The notes below the pieces were generated by a model. The model saw only the letters and a program-made list of their open reading frames with translations. It ran no database searches and had not been told where the DNA came from. Below, piece by piece: positions 37,245 through 44,914 of a DNA stretch of 64,000 nt (positions are counted from its first letter, which is position 1; each line of letters opens with the position of its first letter). The stretch is taken from positions 186,001 through 250,000 of the forward strand of contig JADJPV010000001.1 of NCBI GenBank assembly GCA_016713085.1. Reading direction: 5' to 3'. Origin of the DNA: Chitinophagaceae bacterium (lineage in GTDB: Bacteria; Bacteroidota; Bacteroidia; Chitinophagales; Chitinophagaceae). The translations under genes were made by a program, and so were the position numbers.

Positions 37245-38186
37245 TTATACATTCACAGCAGTTTGTAAACGTGAAGAAAAGCTGTTGAAATTGATTTGTT
37301 CCGTATCTTTTTTAAATAACTCAAATTCAGCAGATGACATATTCTTTACCGGTAACCGAAACTCACCGCAATCTATGCCAATCAGTTTCATATATGCTTT
37401 CCCGGTTGCAATGCCCCCGTACTTACCGAGTAAACGAATCATATCAATTGACAGCTGCTGCAGGCTATTTGCTTTTTGCAGATCGCCTTTGTTAAATGCA
37501 TCGATCAGTTCGTAATACAAAGGTGCAGCATAATTGAATGTACTTCCGACTGATGCTTTTGTTCCGAGTGCTAAAGCAGGCAGCATGTTTTCATCTCTTC
37601 CCCAGAGCATATCATATTTACCGTTGGCAAAGTTGATACAGGAAAGAAAATCCATAAAATCTTCATGCGTGTATTTGATACCGGCAAAATTGGGAATCTT
37701 ACCATCTATTTCTTTCAGCAAATCAAACATGGGAAAATCAACTCCGGTTAAAACAGGAATATGATAATAATAAAAAGGCAGATCGGGAACAATAGCTGCA
37801 ACTTCCGCACAAACTTTTCCAAGCATTTCCACATTTGCAGGTTTAAAATAAAAGGGAGCAGTAAATGAAACAGCATCAAGCCCTACCTGCTTTGCATGCA
37901 AAGCCAATTCTTTACAATCTGTTATACTGGTGCCGCCGGTTAAAGGCATTACAATAAAATCTGCATCATCTTTCGTACAGGCTGCCCATGCTTCTGCTAC
38001 AGCTTTCTTTTCAGCTGTTGACATGGAAACTCCTTCACCGGTTGAGCCGCAGATAAAAGCACCTTTTACTTTATTTGCCTTCAGCATTTCATAGTATGCC
38101 GGTATTACAGAAAGATTGAGAGATCCATCTCGATGCATTGGTGTAAAAGGAGCAGCAATTAATCCTTCTAACGGTTGAATATTCAT
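37245..38186 (-). CDS. nanA: N-acetylneuraminate lyase (DapA/NanA family)
   Basis: Class I aldolase that cleaves Neu5Ac to ManNAc and pyruvate in the cytoplasm. It has 313 residues with the family fold: AAPFTPMHRDGSL, the pyruvate-carboxylate-binding ICGSTGEGVSMSTAEK (about 45-60), the tyrosine cluster FYYYHIPVLTG (139-141) and the Schiff-base Lys171 in FAGIKYTHEDFMDF. The tail MKLIGIDCGEFRLPVKNMS is typical. YYYHIPVLTG is typical of the sialate lyase branch rather than DapA, and the neighbours (sialidase, NanM-like, AGE epimerase) settle the function. It follows SusD by 169 bases with a GC-rich hairpin between them. Confidence 0.94.
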   Translation of the reverse strand: MNIQPLEGLIAAPFTPMHRDGSLNLSVIPAYYEMLKANKVKGAFICGSTGEGVSMSTAEKKAVAEAWAACTKDDADFIVMPLTGGTSITDCKELALHAKQVGLDAVSFTAPFYFKPANVEMLGKVCAEVAAIVPDLPFYYYHIPVLTGVDFPMFDLLKEIDGKIPNFAGIKYTHEDFMDFLSCINFANGKYDMLWGRDENMLPALALGTKASVGSTFNYAAPLYYELIDAFNKGDLQKANSLQQLSIDMIRLLGKYGGIATGKAYMKLIGIDCGEFRLPVKNMSSAEFELFKKDTEQINFNSFSSRLQTAVNV

Positions 38187-38229
38187 AAAATAAATTGATC
38201 GTTGGATAATAATAATAATTTTTTAAATC

Positions 38230-38249
38230 CAGGGGCAGGAATGCCCCCG
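38230..38249 (-). terminator. Intercistronic hairpin between susD and nanA
   Basis: GGGGCA (38232-38237) and TGCCCC (38242-38247) form a perfect 6-bp stem around GGAA, with flanking C/G pairs possible. On the minus strand it is followed by ATTTAAAAAATTATTATT, a poor U-tract. It may be a partial terminator or a processing or stabilising site that makes susCD messages more abundant than those of the downstream enzymes. Confidence 0.5.
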
Positions 38250-38355
38250 GTTGATTTCGATTGCTAATGAGAAAAAGTTATTCCTGTTTTAATATACCCT
38301 AACAACTTTATGGTATGTCTTTAAAATAATGTGCACAGTTTTGAACAATTTATAA

Positions 38356-39927
38356 TCAGGGTTTTGTAGTTGGATATCCGGGGGTTTGATTCACAAGCGG
38401 GTCATTCGTCCATATTGCCGGTTCAATCGGCCATAAAATCTTATACCCCTGTGTAGTTTTATCTAAAACACCATAAGGATGACTGGCGCTTTTAAATACG
38501 AGTGGCTCAGTACCATACTTCATTCTTCTTAAATCATGCCAGGCTTTCCCTTCGTAAACAAACTCTTTATTCCGCTCGGTAAATATTGCCAGCTCATTTG
38601 CATCCTTCGATGAATTAACAAAAGGAGTTGGATCAGCAGCAGGTGCAAATGCACGGTCTCTGATCTGTTTGATGTAGCTTGATGGATCACCTCCTTCAGC
38701 ATTTACTATTTCGGCCAGCATTAATATTCTGTCAGCTTCCCTGTAAACTGGCCAGTCATCAGTAAAGTATCTTTTATTGGCACTGAATGTTCCAAGAAAT
38801 TTAACTAATGCTGTGTTTCTAATTGTTACGGTATCGGGTTTTGCAGGCATTCTTTTTGTTACTTTGTAATAATCATAAAATGTAGCGTCTCTTCTTTTAT
38901 CTGTTACAGCATACGATTGAAACAATGCAAATGTGTAGCCATAGCGTTGAATAATTTGCTGGGAATTTGTAGCTCCTATATTCAATGGATCAACAAGCAG
39001 CGAACCGCTTGCCAATGAATCTTTATAATGAAGATTATCAAAATTGAAAGTTGAATAAGTATATGTTGCAACGTTCCCCATTTCTGCTTCACCGACTAAA
39101 TAACGAATAGCAAAAATAATTTCATTGTTATTTTTTTGACCATAAGCAAACGCATTGGCAAAACTTGTCTGCAGTGCATTTCCTGTTACAGTGTTTAAAG
39201 CAGTTTTCGCCTCAGCCAAATCAGCAGTTGTTCCATATACTTTTGCAGACCATAAGTATACTTCTCCTTTCAGCATGAACGTTGCTTTGGGACTCCAGAG
39301 ACTTTTATCTGTTGGACTTGCTGCTGTACCAAATGAAGTAACAGACTTATTCACGTCGCTCTTAATAGCGGCTAATACTTCTGCTTCGGTTGATCTTGCT
39401 TTACGAAGTGATACCGGATCTGTATTTCCATTCAGCACTTCAGGCTCCAGCCTCAGCGGAACACCACCATAAGTACGAAGTAATTGAAAATAATAGAATG
39501 CACGAAGTCCATAAGCCTGTCCTAACAGATACTGTTTTCTTGTTTCAGAAAGGAATGTAATTGCCTCCACTTTTGAAATGAACAAATTGATCTGTAAAAT
39601 TGGACCATAAAATCCTGCCCAACTGCCCACACCTGCTGAGGTTTCATCAATTCGCTGTTCAATAATCGGCAATTCATTTAAGGAAGTATTCTGGCGGTCT
39701 ACATTGCTGTAATTGCCCGAACGCATTTCACCTAAACGCAGAAACATAAACTGGTTATCCCGGAATTGTTTATGGATACCTACCATAAAATTATTTACCT
39801 GTGATTCATTCTTCCAGAAATTACCATCGCCAAAATAATCTTCCGGGGCCAGTTCAAGTGTTTTTTTGCAGGATGATGATGCAATGGCAATCATCAGCAC
39901 CCATAATATATATTTAAACTTATTCAT
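38356..39927 (-). CDS. SusD/RagB-family lipoprotein of the sialoglycan locus
   Basis: Surface glycan-binding partner of the adjacent SusC. It has 523 residues with a lipobox in LMIAIASSSC followed by KKTLELAP. N-terminal SusD-like helices include FWKNESQVNNFMVGIHKQFR and YLLGQAYGLRAFYYFQLLRT with YGGVPLRLEP. The RagB C-terminal half includes VYREADRILMLAEIVNAEGG, FTERNKEFVYEGKAWHDLRR and ILWPIEPAIWTNDPLVNQTP. It lies 24 bases after SusC. Sequence alone does not tell which glycan it binds; the operon suggests sialylated oligosaccharides. Confidence 0.95.
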   Translation of the reverse strand: MNKFKYILWVLMIAIASSSCKKTLELAPEDYFGDGNFWKNESQVNNFMVGIHKQFRDNQFMFLRLGEMRSGNYSNVDRQNTSLNELPIIEQRIDETSAGVGSWAGFYGPILQINLFISKVEAITFLSETRKQYLLGQAYGLRAFYYFQLLRTYGGVPLRLEPEVLNGNTDPVSLRKARSTEAEVLAAIKSDVNKSVTSFGTAASPTDKSLWSPKATFMLKGEVYLWSAKVYGTTADLAEAKTALNTVTGNALQTSFANAFAYGQKNNNEIIFAIRYLVGEAEMGNVATYTYSTFNFDNLHYKDSLASGSLLVDPLNIGATNSQQIIQRYGYTFALFQSYAVTDKRRDATFYDYYKVTKRMPAKPDTVTIRNTALVKFLGTFSANKRYFTDDWPVYREADRILMLAEIVNAEGGDPSSYIKQIRDRAFAPAADPTPFVNSSKDANELAIFTERNKEFVYEGKAWHDLRRMKYGTEPLVFKSASHPYGVLDKTTQGYKILWPIEPAIWTNDPLVNQTPGYPTTKP

Positions 39928-39951
39928 GATAAAAGCTTTTTATTTTAATAA

Positions 39952-42900
39952 TTAAAAGGTAAGAGTAGCTCCAAAAACCAACTGGGTGGGTATTGTATAA
40001 GCACTGTTTTGAGATCCGGTACGTTCCGGCAAATTCAACTGCTTATTCGTTATATATCCCAGGTTTTGTCCTGTTGCTGTAAGAGTTAATCCTGCTATTT
40101 TCGCTTTTTTCAGCAATGAAGACGGCAAAGAATAACTCAGTGAAACCTCTCTGAACGCCAGGTAATTTGATTTTACCCAGAACATGCTGCTTGGCCTGTC
40201 GAAATTCTTTGCATTCAACTGATCGGCCCATACATACCTTGGGAATTTTGCATTTGGATTATCCGGCGTCCATGTATCTTTTACAGCATCTGTTGGAGCA
40301 AACTCACCCTGCGCATTAGCTAATGCCCATAGCTGCATAAAGTCCTGCTGAACATGTCCCAAACCAAAATCTACCCGTGTAAAAAGAGTGAAACCTTTGA
40401 AAGTTAAAGAGGTATTGAAGCCACCTGTCCAACGTGGAATTTGACGGCCAAGCGAAACCATATCTCTTGTATCAATTGTATCATTTTTATCAACGTCTTT
40501 CCACCTCATATCACCTAACTGAGTTGACATCCACCCTGCTGCAAATGTTAACCCTCTTTGAGTCATCAATTGCTGACTGGCAACTCTCCTTCCAGCCGAA
40601 CCATTATACCAAACCTGACCGGCTGCTAAATCTATTTTATTGTAGTTGGCAAGATCATTTGCGTCTCTGATGATTCCTTCACTCACAAAGCCAAATACTT
40701 CACCCCACTCCTGGCCTTCCTGGAAGCCGCCTACCCATATAACCTTGCCTGTTTTAGGATCATAAATTTGCTGACCTCCCTGCCTGTTGTTTGCAATGCC
40801 ATTAAAGGGCAGTTTAAGAATCGTATTCTTATTGCGTGCAGCATTAAAGCCAAACTGCCAGGTCAATTGTTTATTCTGAATTACTTTGTAAGAAACTTCC
40901 AGTTCAAGACCCCTGTTTCTCATACTTCCGTTATTGGTACGGATGCTTGAAACGCCTGAAGAAGTAGGTAATAATACACTGGCAATTTTATCGTTTGTAA
41001 TTCTGTTATAATATGCAACAGACGCATTTATCCTGTTACTCAAAAATCCCATATCAGCTCCAACTTCTACAGTGTTGGTTTTTTCCCATTTCAACTTAGG
41101 GTTTGCAACACCGGTTTGCAAAAACCCAATGGTTCCATTGTATGCAGTTTGTGAACCATAGGCCCCTTGTAATTCATAAGTTCCTATACCTCCTACATTA
41201 CCATTTTCACCCCAACTGCCTCTTAATTTTAAAAACGAAAGCCAGTTTTTGGTTGACTCCAGGAACTTTTCTCTGTGAGCCATCCATCCAACTGAAAAAG
41301 CCGGAAAAGTTCCGTATTGATTGTCGCCTATAAGTCTTGAATAACCATCTCTTCTAACAGTGAATGTGGCAAGGTACTTTCCATCATAATCATAATTTAA
41401 ACGACCAAAACCAGACATAATCCTTTCCCTTGAGTGATACGAATCTGTACCCCTTGTCTGCTGATCAATGTTATTCTGTGTTAATGCTAAATCCTGGAAA
41501 TCTGCAGTTGGCGCCAGTCTGCCACTTGCTGCAACTCCCTTGTTGTAAGAATCGTAAAATTCAAAACCAGCCATTGCCGCTACACTATGTTTCTCAATGA
41601 ATGTTTTATCATAATTTATAATGGCATTGTAAGTTTGCCTTATTGTACGGTCAAAAGATGCGGATGTACTTCTGTCTCTGTTCCAACCGGTATTAGGATT
41701 GGTTAAACTCATAATTCCGGTACGGAAATCCTGGTTAAACGCTTCATTGAAACCTTCATCGTACATAATAATACCACCCACTTTAAAATATAAATCCTTA
41801 TTGATATCTGCTCTGAAAGCCTGGTTAAGTGTGAATTTGTCCGATTGATTTTTTCTCTTGTATTTGTCAATGTTAATAATGGGGTTACCATCGCTGGCAT
41901 CACGGCCCAGAATTAATTCCCCTTTTGAATTAGTACCTCGCATGGTTGGTGGTGCAGAAAGCATACGGCCCCAATAATTTGTTTCACCATTTTGCAGCGA
42001 TTCATCCCTCCAGTTAGCTACGGCTACCTGGATACTGCTTTCTGATTTAATCCATTGATTAATTTTATAATCACTATTGAATGAAAAATTAATCCTGCGG
42101 TAAAAAGTAGCGAGAGACAGTCCACCTTCGTCATAGTAACCTAAATTGGCAAAATACTTTCCTTTGTCGTTACCACCGGTCATTCCAATATTATAGTCCT
42201 GTGTTACTGCAGTGTGGTTTAACCCATAATCGCCATAATTAAAATCTTTGTAAATCAAGTCAGCATAAGTTCCGTTAGGGTCATAGTTGCCGGCAGCATT
42301 TGTTTTAATTACATCTTTCATTTGTTTCCAGCCTGGCTGACTCAATAATTCCTGGTTAATGGCATCTAAACGCATCACACTCCAGATAGCCCTTGAATCA
42401 TAATTACCATCAAGAATATTTCCCGATGCATCTTTATAAATATTGCCTGTACCTCTTGGGCCAACGCCGGCAACATTGGTAGCAGCCAATGTGCCATTCT
42501 TCATTGCCTGCTCAGCTCCCAAGCGTGCCCACTTTATATAATCACCTCCGTCTACAAAATTATAAGGCACGTTAAGATAGTTATATCCTCTTTTGACTTT
42601 TAGAGTAATAGAAGAAGAACCAGCTTTGCCTCTTTTTGATGTTACTAAAATAACACCATTACTTGCTCTTGCACCATATATGGCTGTGGCAGAAGCGTCT
42701 TTCAATACTTCAATACTTTCAATCTCTTCCGGATTTATATCACTGAGAGAACCACGAATCTGACCATCCATAATTACCAGCGGGCTTCCTCCTCCATCAA
42801 AATTGGTTCCTCCCCTGAGAATAATTGTTGGCAATGATCCCGGCCGGCCTGTACCTGTGGCAACTCTTAAGCCAGGAATAGTTTCCGCCAATGCCTGTGC

Positions 42901-43320
42901 CGGGTTTGAACGAACACCTGTTTCAAGAAATTTCCTGTCGAGTTTTGAAACAGATGAAGTAAGTTTTGAACGCCTTACTGTGCCATATCCTACCACCACT
43001 ACTTCTCCCATATTTGATGCAGAAGGAAGTAAGCTGATAGTAAGCACAGCGGCTTCTGAAACCGTGACTTCTTTTGATGTAAATCCAACAGCAGTTATTA
43101 CAAGTACATCTCCTGTTGCAGCATCAATAGTGAATAGCCCGGAACTATTGGTTTGTGTACCAACATTTTTCCCTTTCACGATAATAGAAACACCTGATAG
43201 TGGTGAATTATCCTCCTGGGATACCACACTACCGGTAATTTTTTTTGATTGCGCAATTAATGTTGCAGAAATCATGAAGCAAGTAATCAACAGCCCCAAT
43301 TTTAAATAAGCAGATCGCAT
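39952..43320 (-). CDS. SusC/RagA-family TonB-linked outer-membrane protein of the sialoglycan locus
   Basis: TonB-dependent importer, first gene of locus B. From the preferred ATG (43318-43320) it has 1122 residues. Signal peptide MRSAYLKLGLLITCFMISAT, CarboxypepD_reg-like domain (ITGSVVSQEDNSPLSGVSII), VVVGYGTVRRSKLTSSVSKL, the plug (PLVIMDGQIRGSLSDINPEE, SIEVLKDASATAIYGARASN) and a barrel ending in LVFGATLTF. A longer frame opens at 43359 with 13 basic residues before this Met, but that start lies inside the palindromic operator at 43345-43363, so the shorter form with an immediate signal peptide is more likely. There is no STN domain. Confidence 0.94.
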   Translation of the reverse strand: MRSAYLKLGLLITCFMISATLIAQSKKITGSVVSQEDNSPLSGVSIIVKGKNVGTQTNSSGLFTIDAATGDVLVITAVGFTSKEVTVSEAAVLTISLLPSASNMGEVVVVGYGTVRRSKLTSSVSKLDRKFLETGVRSNPAQALAETIPGLRVATGTGRPGSLPTIILRGGTNFDGGGSPLVIMDGQIRGSLSDINPEEIESIEVLKDASATAIYGARASNGVILVTSKRGKAGSSSITLKVKRGYNYLNVPYNFVDGGDYIKWARLGAEQAMKNGTLAATNVAGVGPRGTGNIYKDASGNILDGNYDSRAIWSVMRLDAINQELLSQPGWKQMKDVIKTNAAGNYDPNGTYADLIYKDFNYGDYGLNHTAVTQDYNIGMTGGNDKGKYFANLGYYDEGGLSLATFYRRINFSFNSDYKINQWIKSESSIQVAVANWRDESLQNGETNYWGRMLSAPPTMRGTNSKGELILGRDASDGNPIINIDKYKRKNQSDKFTLNQAFRADINKDLYFKVGGIIMYDEGFNEAFNQDFRTGIMSLTNPNTGWNRDRSTSASFDRTIRQTYNAIINYDKTFIEKHSVAAMAGFEFYDSYNKGVAASGRLAPTADFQDLALTQNNIDQQTRGTDSYHSRERIMSGFGRLNYDYDGKYLATFTVRRDGYSRLIGDNQYGTFPAFSVGWMAHREKFLESTKNWLSFLKLRGSWGENGNVGGIGTYELQGAYGSQTAYNGTIGFLQTGVANPKLKWEKTNTVEVGADMGFLSNRINASVAYYNRITNDKIASVLLPTSSGVSSIRTNNGSMRNRGLELEVSYKVIQNKQLTWQFGFNAARNKNTILKLPFNGIANNRQGGQQIYDPKTGKVIWVGGFQEGQEWGEVFGFVSEGIIRDANDLANYNKIDLAAGQVWYNGSAGRRVASQQLMTQRGLTFAAGWMSTQLGDMRWKDVDKNDTIDTRDMVSLGRQIPRWTGGFNTSLTFKGFTLFTRVDFGLGHVQQDFMQLWALANAQGEFAPTDAVKDTWTPDNPNAKFPRYVWADQLNAKNFDRPSSMFWVKSNYLAFREVSLSYSLPSSLLKKAKIAGLTLTATGQNLGYITNKQLNLPERTGSQNSAYTIPTQLVFGATLTF

Positions 43321-43344
43321 ACAGCGTTTTTTTTTAATTTTATG

Positions 43345-43363
43345 TATTATGTATGACATAATA
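43345..43363. promoter_or_regulatory. GntR-family operator before the SusC gene
   Basis: TATTATGTATGACATAATA: perfect 8-base arms (TATTATGT and ACATAATA) around a 3-base spacer, 25 bases upstream of the SusC start. On the minus strand it directly follows a near-consensus -7 box TAACTTTA (43362-43369), so it would cover the transcription start. A matching site lies at the start of the divergent regulator gene. Confidence 0.8.
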
Positions 43364-43461
43364 AAGTTAAATAGTTTTTTCCTTTCCCTCCAAAAAAAAG
43401 TAAATATTTTTTAACTTGCTCATAACCAATGATTAATTTATGCTTTTTAGAAATATTTTTA

Positions 43462-43469
43462 TAAATTTG
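43462..43469 (+). promoter_or_regulatory. -7 box of the GntR regulator gene
   Basis: TAAATTTG fits TAnnTTTG exactly and ends 20 bases before the gntR-type start codon. The operator begins three bases downstream of it. Confidence 0.6.
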
Positions 43470-43471
43470 CG

Positions 43472-43490
43472 TATTAAGTAGTACATAATA
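43472..43490. promoter_or_regulatory. GntR-family operator at the regulator gene
   Basis: Arms TATTAAGT (43472-43479) and ACATAATA (43483-43490) around a 3-base spacer, with one mismatch to perfect symmetry and the same right arm as the site at 43345-43363. It ends on the first base of the regulator start codon, implying autorepression. Confidence 0.78.
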
Positions 43491-44197
43491 TGCAAACACA
43501 ACTCCTGAATGGTCACTTAAAAACAATTGAAACTAGCAGCCTTGTTGATAAGGTTGAAGCCAATCTTGTGGGCCTTTTGCAGCAGCAAAAATTGAAGGTG
43601 GGAGACAGCATTCCAAAAGAATTGGAGCTGGCTGAAGCATTGGGTGTAAGCCGAACTGTAATCAGGGAAGCTTTGTTGCGTTTGAGGATGATGGGCTTGA
43701 TTGAATCGAAAAAGAAAAGAGGTTCAGTAATTACCAGCCCGGATCTTTTTGGGAATATGAGTAAAAGCATGAACCCGCATATTCTTGACCCTGAAACTTT
43801 AAAAGAAGTATTTGAAATAAGATTGGTTCTTGAAATCGGGATGGCAGATTTTTTATTCCACCGCATTACAAAAGAAGACATCAAAGAGTTAAGGAAAATT
43901 GTAGAGAGTGAACCACCTGTAACACAGTTCCACCTCTTTCATGTTGAACATGAAATTGCCTTCCATGGCAAGCTGTATGAAATAACAGGAAATGAAACGC
44001 TTAAGAAATTTCAGAAAATGCTGCTGCCTGTTTTTGATTATGTACATCACAGCGTGCTTTTAAAAAAACAACCGCCGCTTAGAACATTCACTTCACATAA
44101 AGAGTTAGTAGACATTCTGGAAAAGGGAACGCCGGAAGAATTCAGGAACGGTATGCGCCATCACCTGGAGAACCACTTCGCCAGATTATTTGAGTAA
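43490..44197 (+). CDS. FadR-type GntR transcriptional regulator
   Basis: Predicted local repressor of the sialoglycan operon. It has 235 residues. The winged helix-turn-helix occupies about 18-88 (LKVGDSIPKELELAEALGVS, then RTVIREALLRLRMMGLIESK and KRGSVI). The FCD ligand domain occupies about 100-232, with ILDPETLKEVFEIRLVLEIG, HEIAFHGKLYEITGN and MRHHLENHFARLFE carrying metal-binding-type Asp/His positions. It is divergent from the SusC gene with one palindromic operator at each promoter. NanR of E. coli also belongs to the FCD group, so sialic acid or ManNAc is a reasonable inducer, but this is inferred from position. Confidence 0.92.
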   Translation: MQTQLLNGHLKTIETSSLVDKVEANLVGLLQQQKLKVGDSIPKELELAEALGVSRTVIREALLRLRMMGLIESKKKRGSVITSPDLFGNMSKSMNPHILDPETLKEVFEIRLVLEIGMADFLFHRITKEDIKELRKIVESEPPVTQFHLFHVEHEIAFHGKLYEITGNETLKKFQKMLLPVFDYVHHSVLLKKQPPLRTFTSHKELVDILEKGTPEEFRNGMRHHLENHFARLFE

Positions 44198-44339
44198 TCA
44201 AGAAATATACAAACCCCACCAAGCAAACACATTGAGTGATTGCTATGCTTACGTTAATCAATAGTCAATTACTTTGTAAAATAAAGTGATTACTAATTAA
44301 TCCTGATCTTAAAAAACTAAGAACTATTTATTAACTTAA

Positions 44340-44690
44340 GCAACAGAAATACTCTCTAAAGAAAAATCCACTTGTTTTGAGGATATACATCATTTGACTT
44401 CAGACCATCTGAACCATAAAATACAAAAAATCACTCGGGAATTAGATAGCGGGAAGCCGATCATATCTACCCTCGAAAATATGATTGAAAACTCGCTGAA
44501 AAAGGCTTCAAATATCAATAGAATATGGACTTCCAGCGATACTGAAAACAAAAAGAATTTGTGCAGAATATTGTTTCCCGGTAGCGTTTATTATAATGCA
44601 GAAAATCACACTTATCTAACCAGAGAAATGAATAAATATTTTGCCTTTATTACTACGCTATCAAATGATTATGGTGAAAATAAAAAAGAG
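44340..44690 (+). pseudogene. C-terminal remnant of a site-specific recombinase beside a tRNA gene
   Basis: An open stretch without a proper start reads NHKIQKITRELDSGKPIIST, LENMIENSLKKASNINRIWT, NLCRILFPGSVYYNAENHTY, LTREMNKYF. I recognise this as the C-terminal coiled region of the serine recombinases common in Bacteroidota (from memory of that family). The catalytic domain is absent, and the frame runs on into the tRNA gene without its own stop. The upstream in-frame stop is at 44337-44339. This is a decayed mobile-element footprint at the boundary between the glycan loci and core genes. Confidence 0.72.
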
Positions 44691-44720
44691 ACTTCATCGA
44701 AAATATCGAAAAAGTCTCTT
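44682..44720 (-). terminator. Terminator of the tRNA gene
   Basis: On the minus strand, directly after the tRNA, a 9-bp stem AAGAGACTT and AAGTCTCTT (44712-44720 with 44686-44694) is followed by TTTTTTA. This is a standard intrinsic terminator with a 17-base loop. Confidence 0.7.
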
Positions 44721-44724
44721 CCTG

Positions 44725-44798
44725 TACCGGAGAGCAGACTTGAACTGCCGACCTTCGGGTTATGAATCCGATGCTCTAACCAGCTGAGCTACCCCGGC
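44725..44798 (-). tRNA. tRNA with CAU anticodon (Met, or Ile2 if lysidine-modified)
   Basis: A 74-base cloverleaf: acceptor GCCGGGG with CTCCGGT, D-arm GCTC/GAGC, anticodon stem TCGGA with CCCGA (one A-C mismatch next to the loop), anticodon loop TTCATAA, and T-arm GGCAG TTCAAGT CTGCT. CCA is not encoded. The first acceptor pair is G-T, so it is not the initiator pattern by that criterion alone. It is transcribed toward the recombinase remnant. Confidence 0.9.
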
Positions 44799-44858
44799 TT
44801 TTTAGGGGGGCAAAGATAAGGATTCAAACCGTTTCATGAGCTCTTTATACACAAAAAA

Positions 44859-44882
44859 ACATCCCTCTGCATGGAGGGATGT
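44859..44882 (-). terminator. Terminator of the fasciclin gene
   Basis: ACATCCCTC (44859-44867) and GAGGGATGT (44874-44882) form a perfect 9-bp stem. It lies 32 bases after the fasciclin stop and is followed on the minus strand by a T-rich run. T5 on the other side makes it potentially bidirectional. Confidence 0.8.
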
Positions 44883-44914
44883 TTTTGAGATTATTATTTG
44901 TAAAAAATGAGTTC

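Noticed and set aside
42803..43309. Long plus-strand open frame of 168 residues opposite the SusC gene
   Set aside because: Antisense to conserved SusC plug sequence; Thr/Val/Pro-rich content typical of mirrored Bacteroidota coding DNA.
43321..43359. Thirteen extra N-terminal residues on the locus B SusC
   Set aside because: The start codon sits inside the palindromic operator and the extension would bury the signal peptide.
44725..44798. Initiator tRNA-fMet
   Set aside because: The CAU anticodon fits, but the G-rich anticodon-stem feature and an unpaired first acceptor base typical of initiators are not present; elongator Met or Ile2 is more likely.
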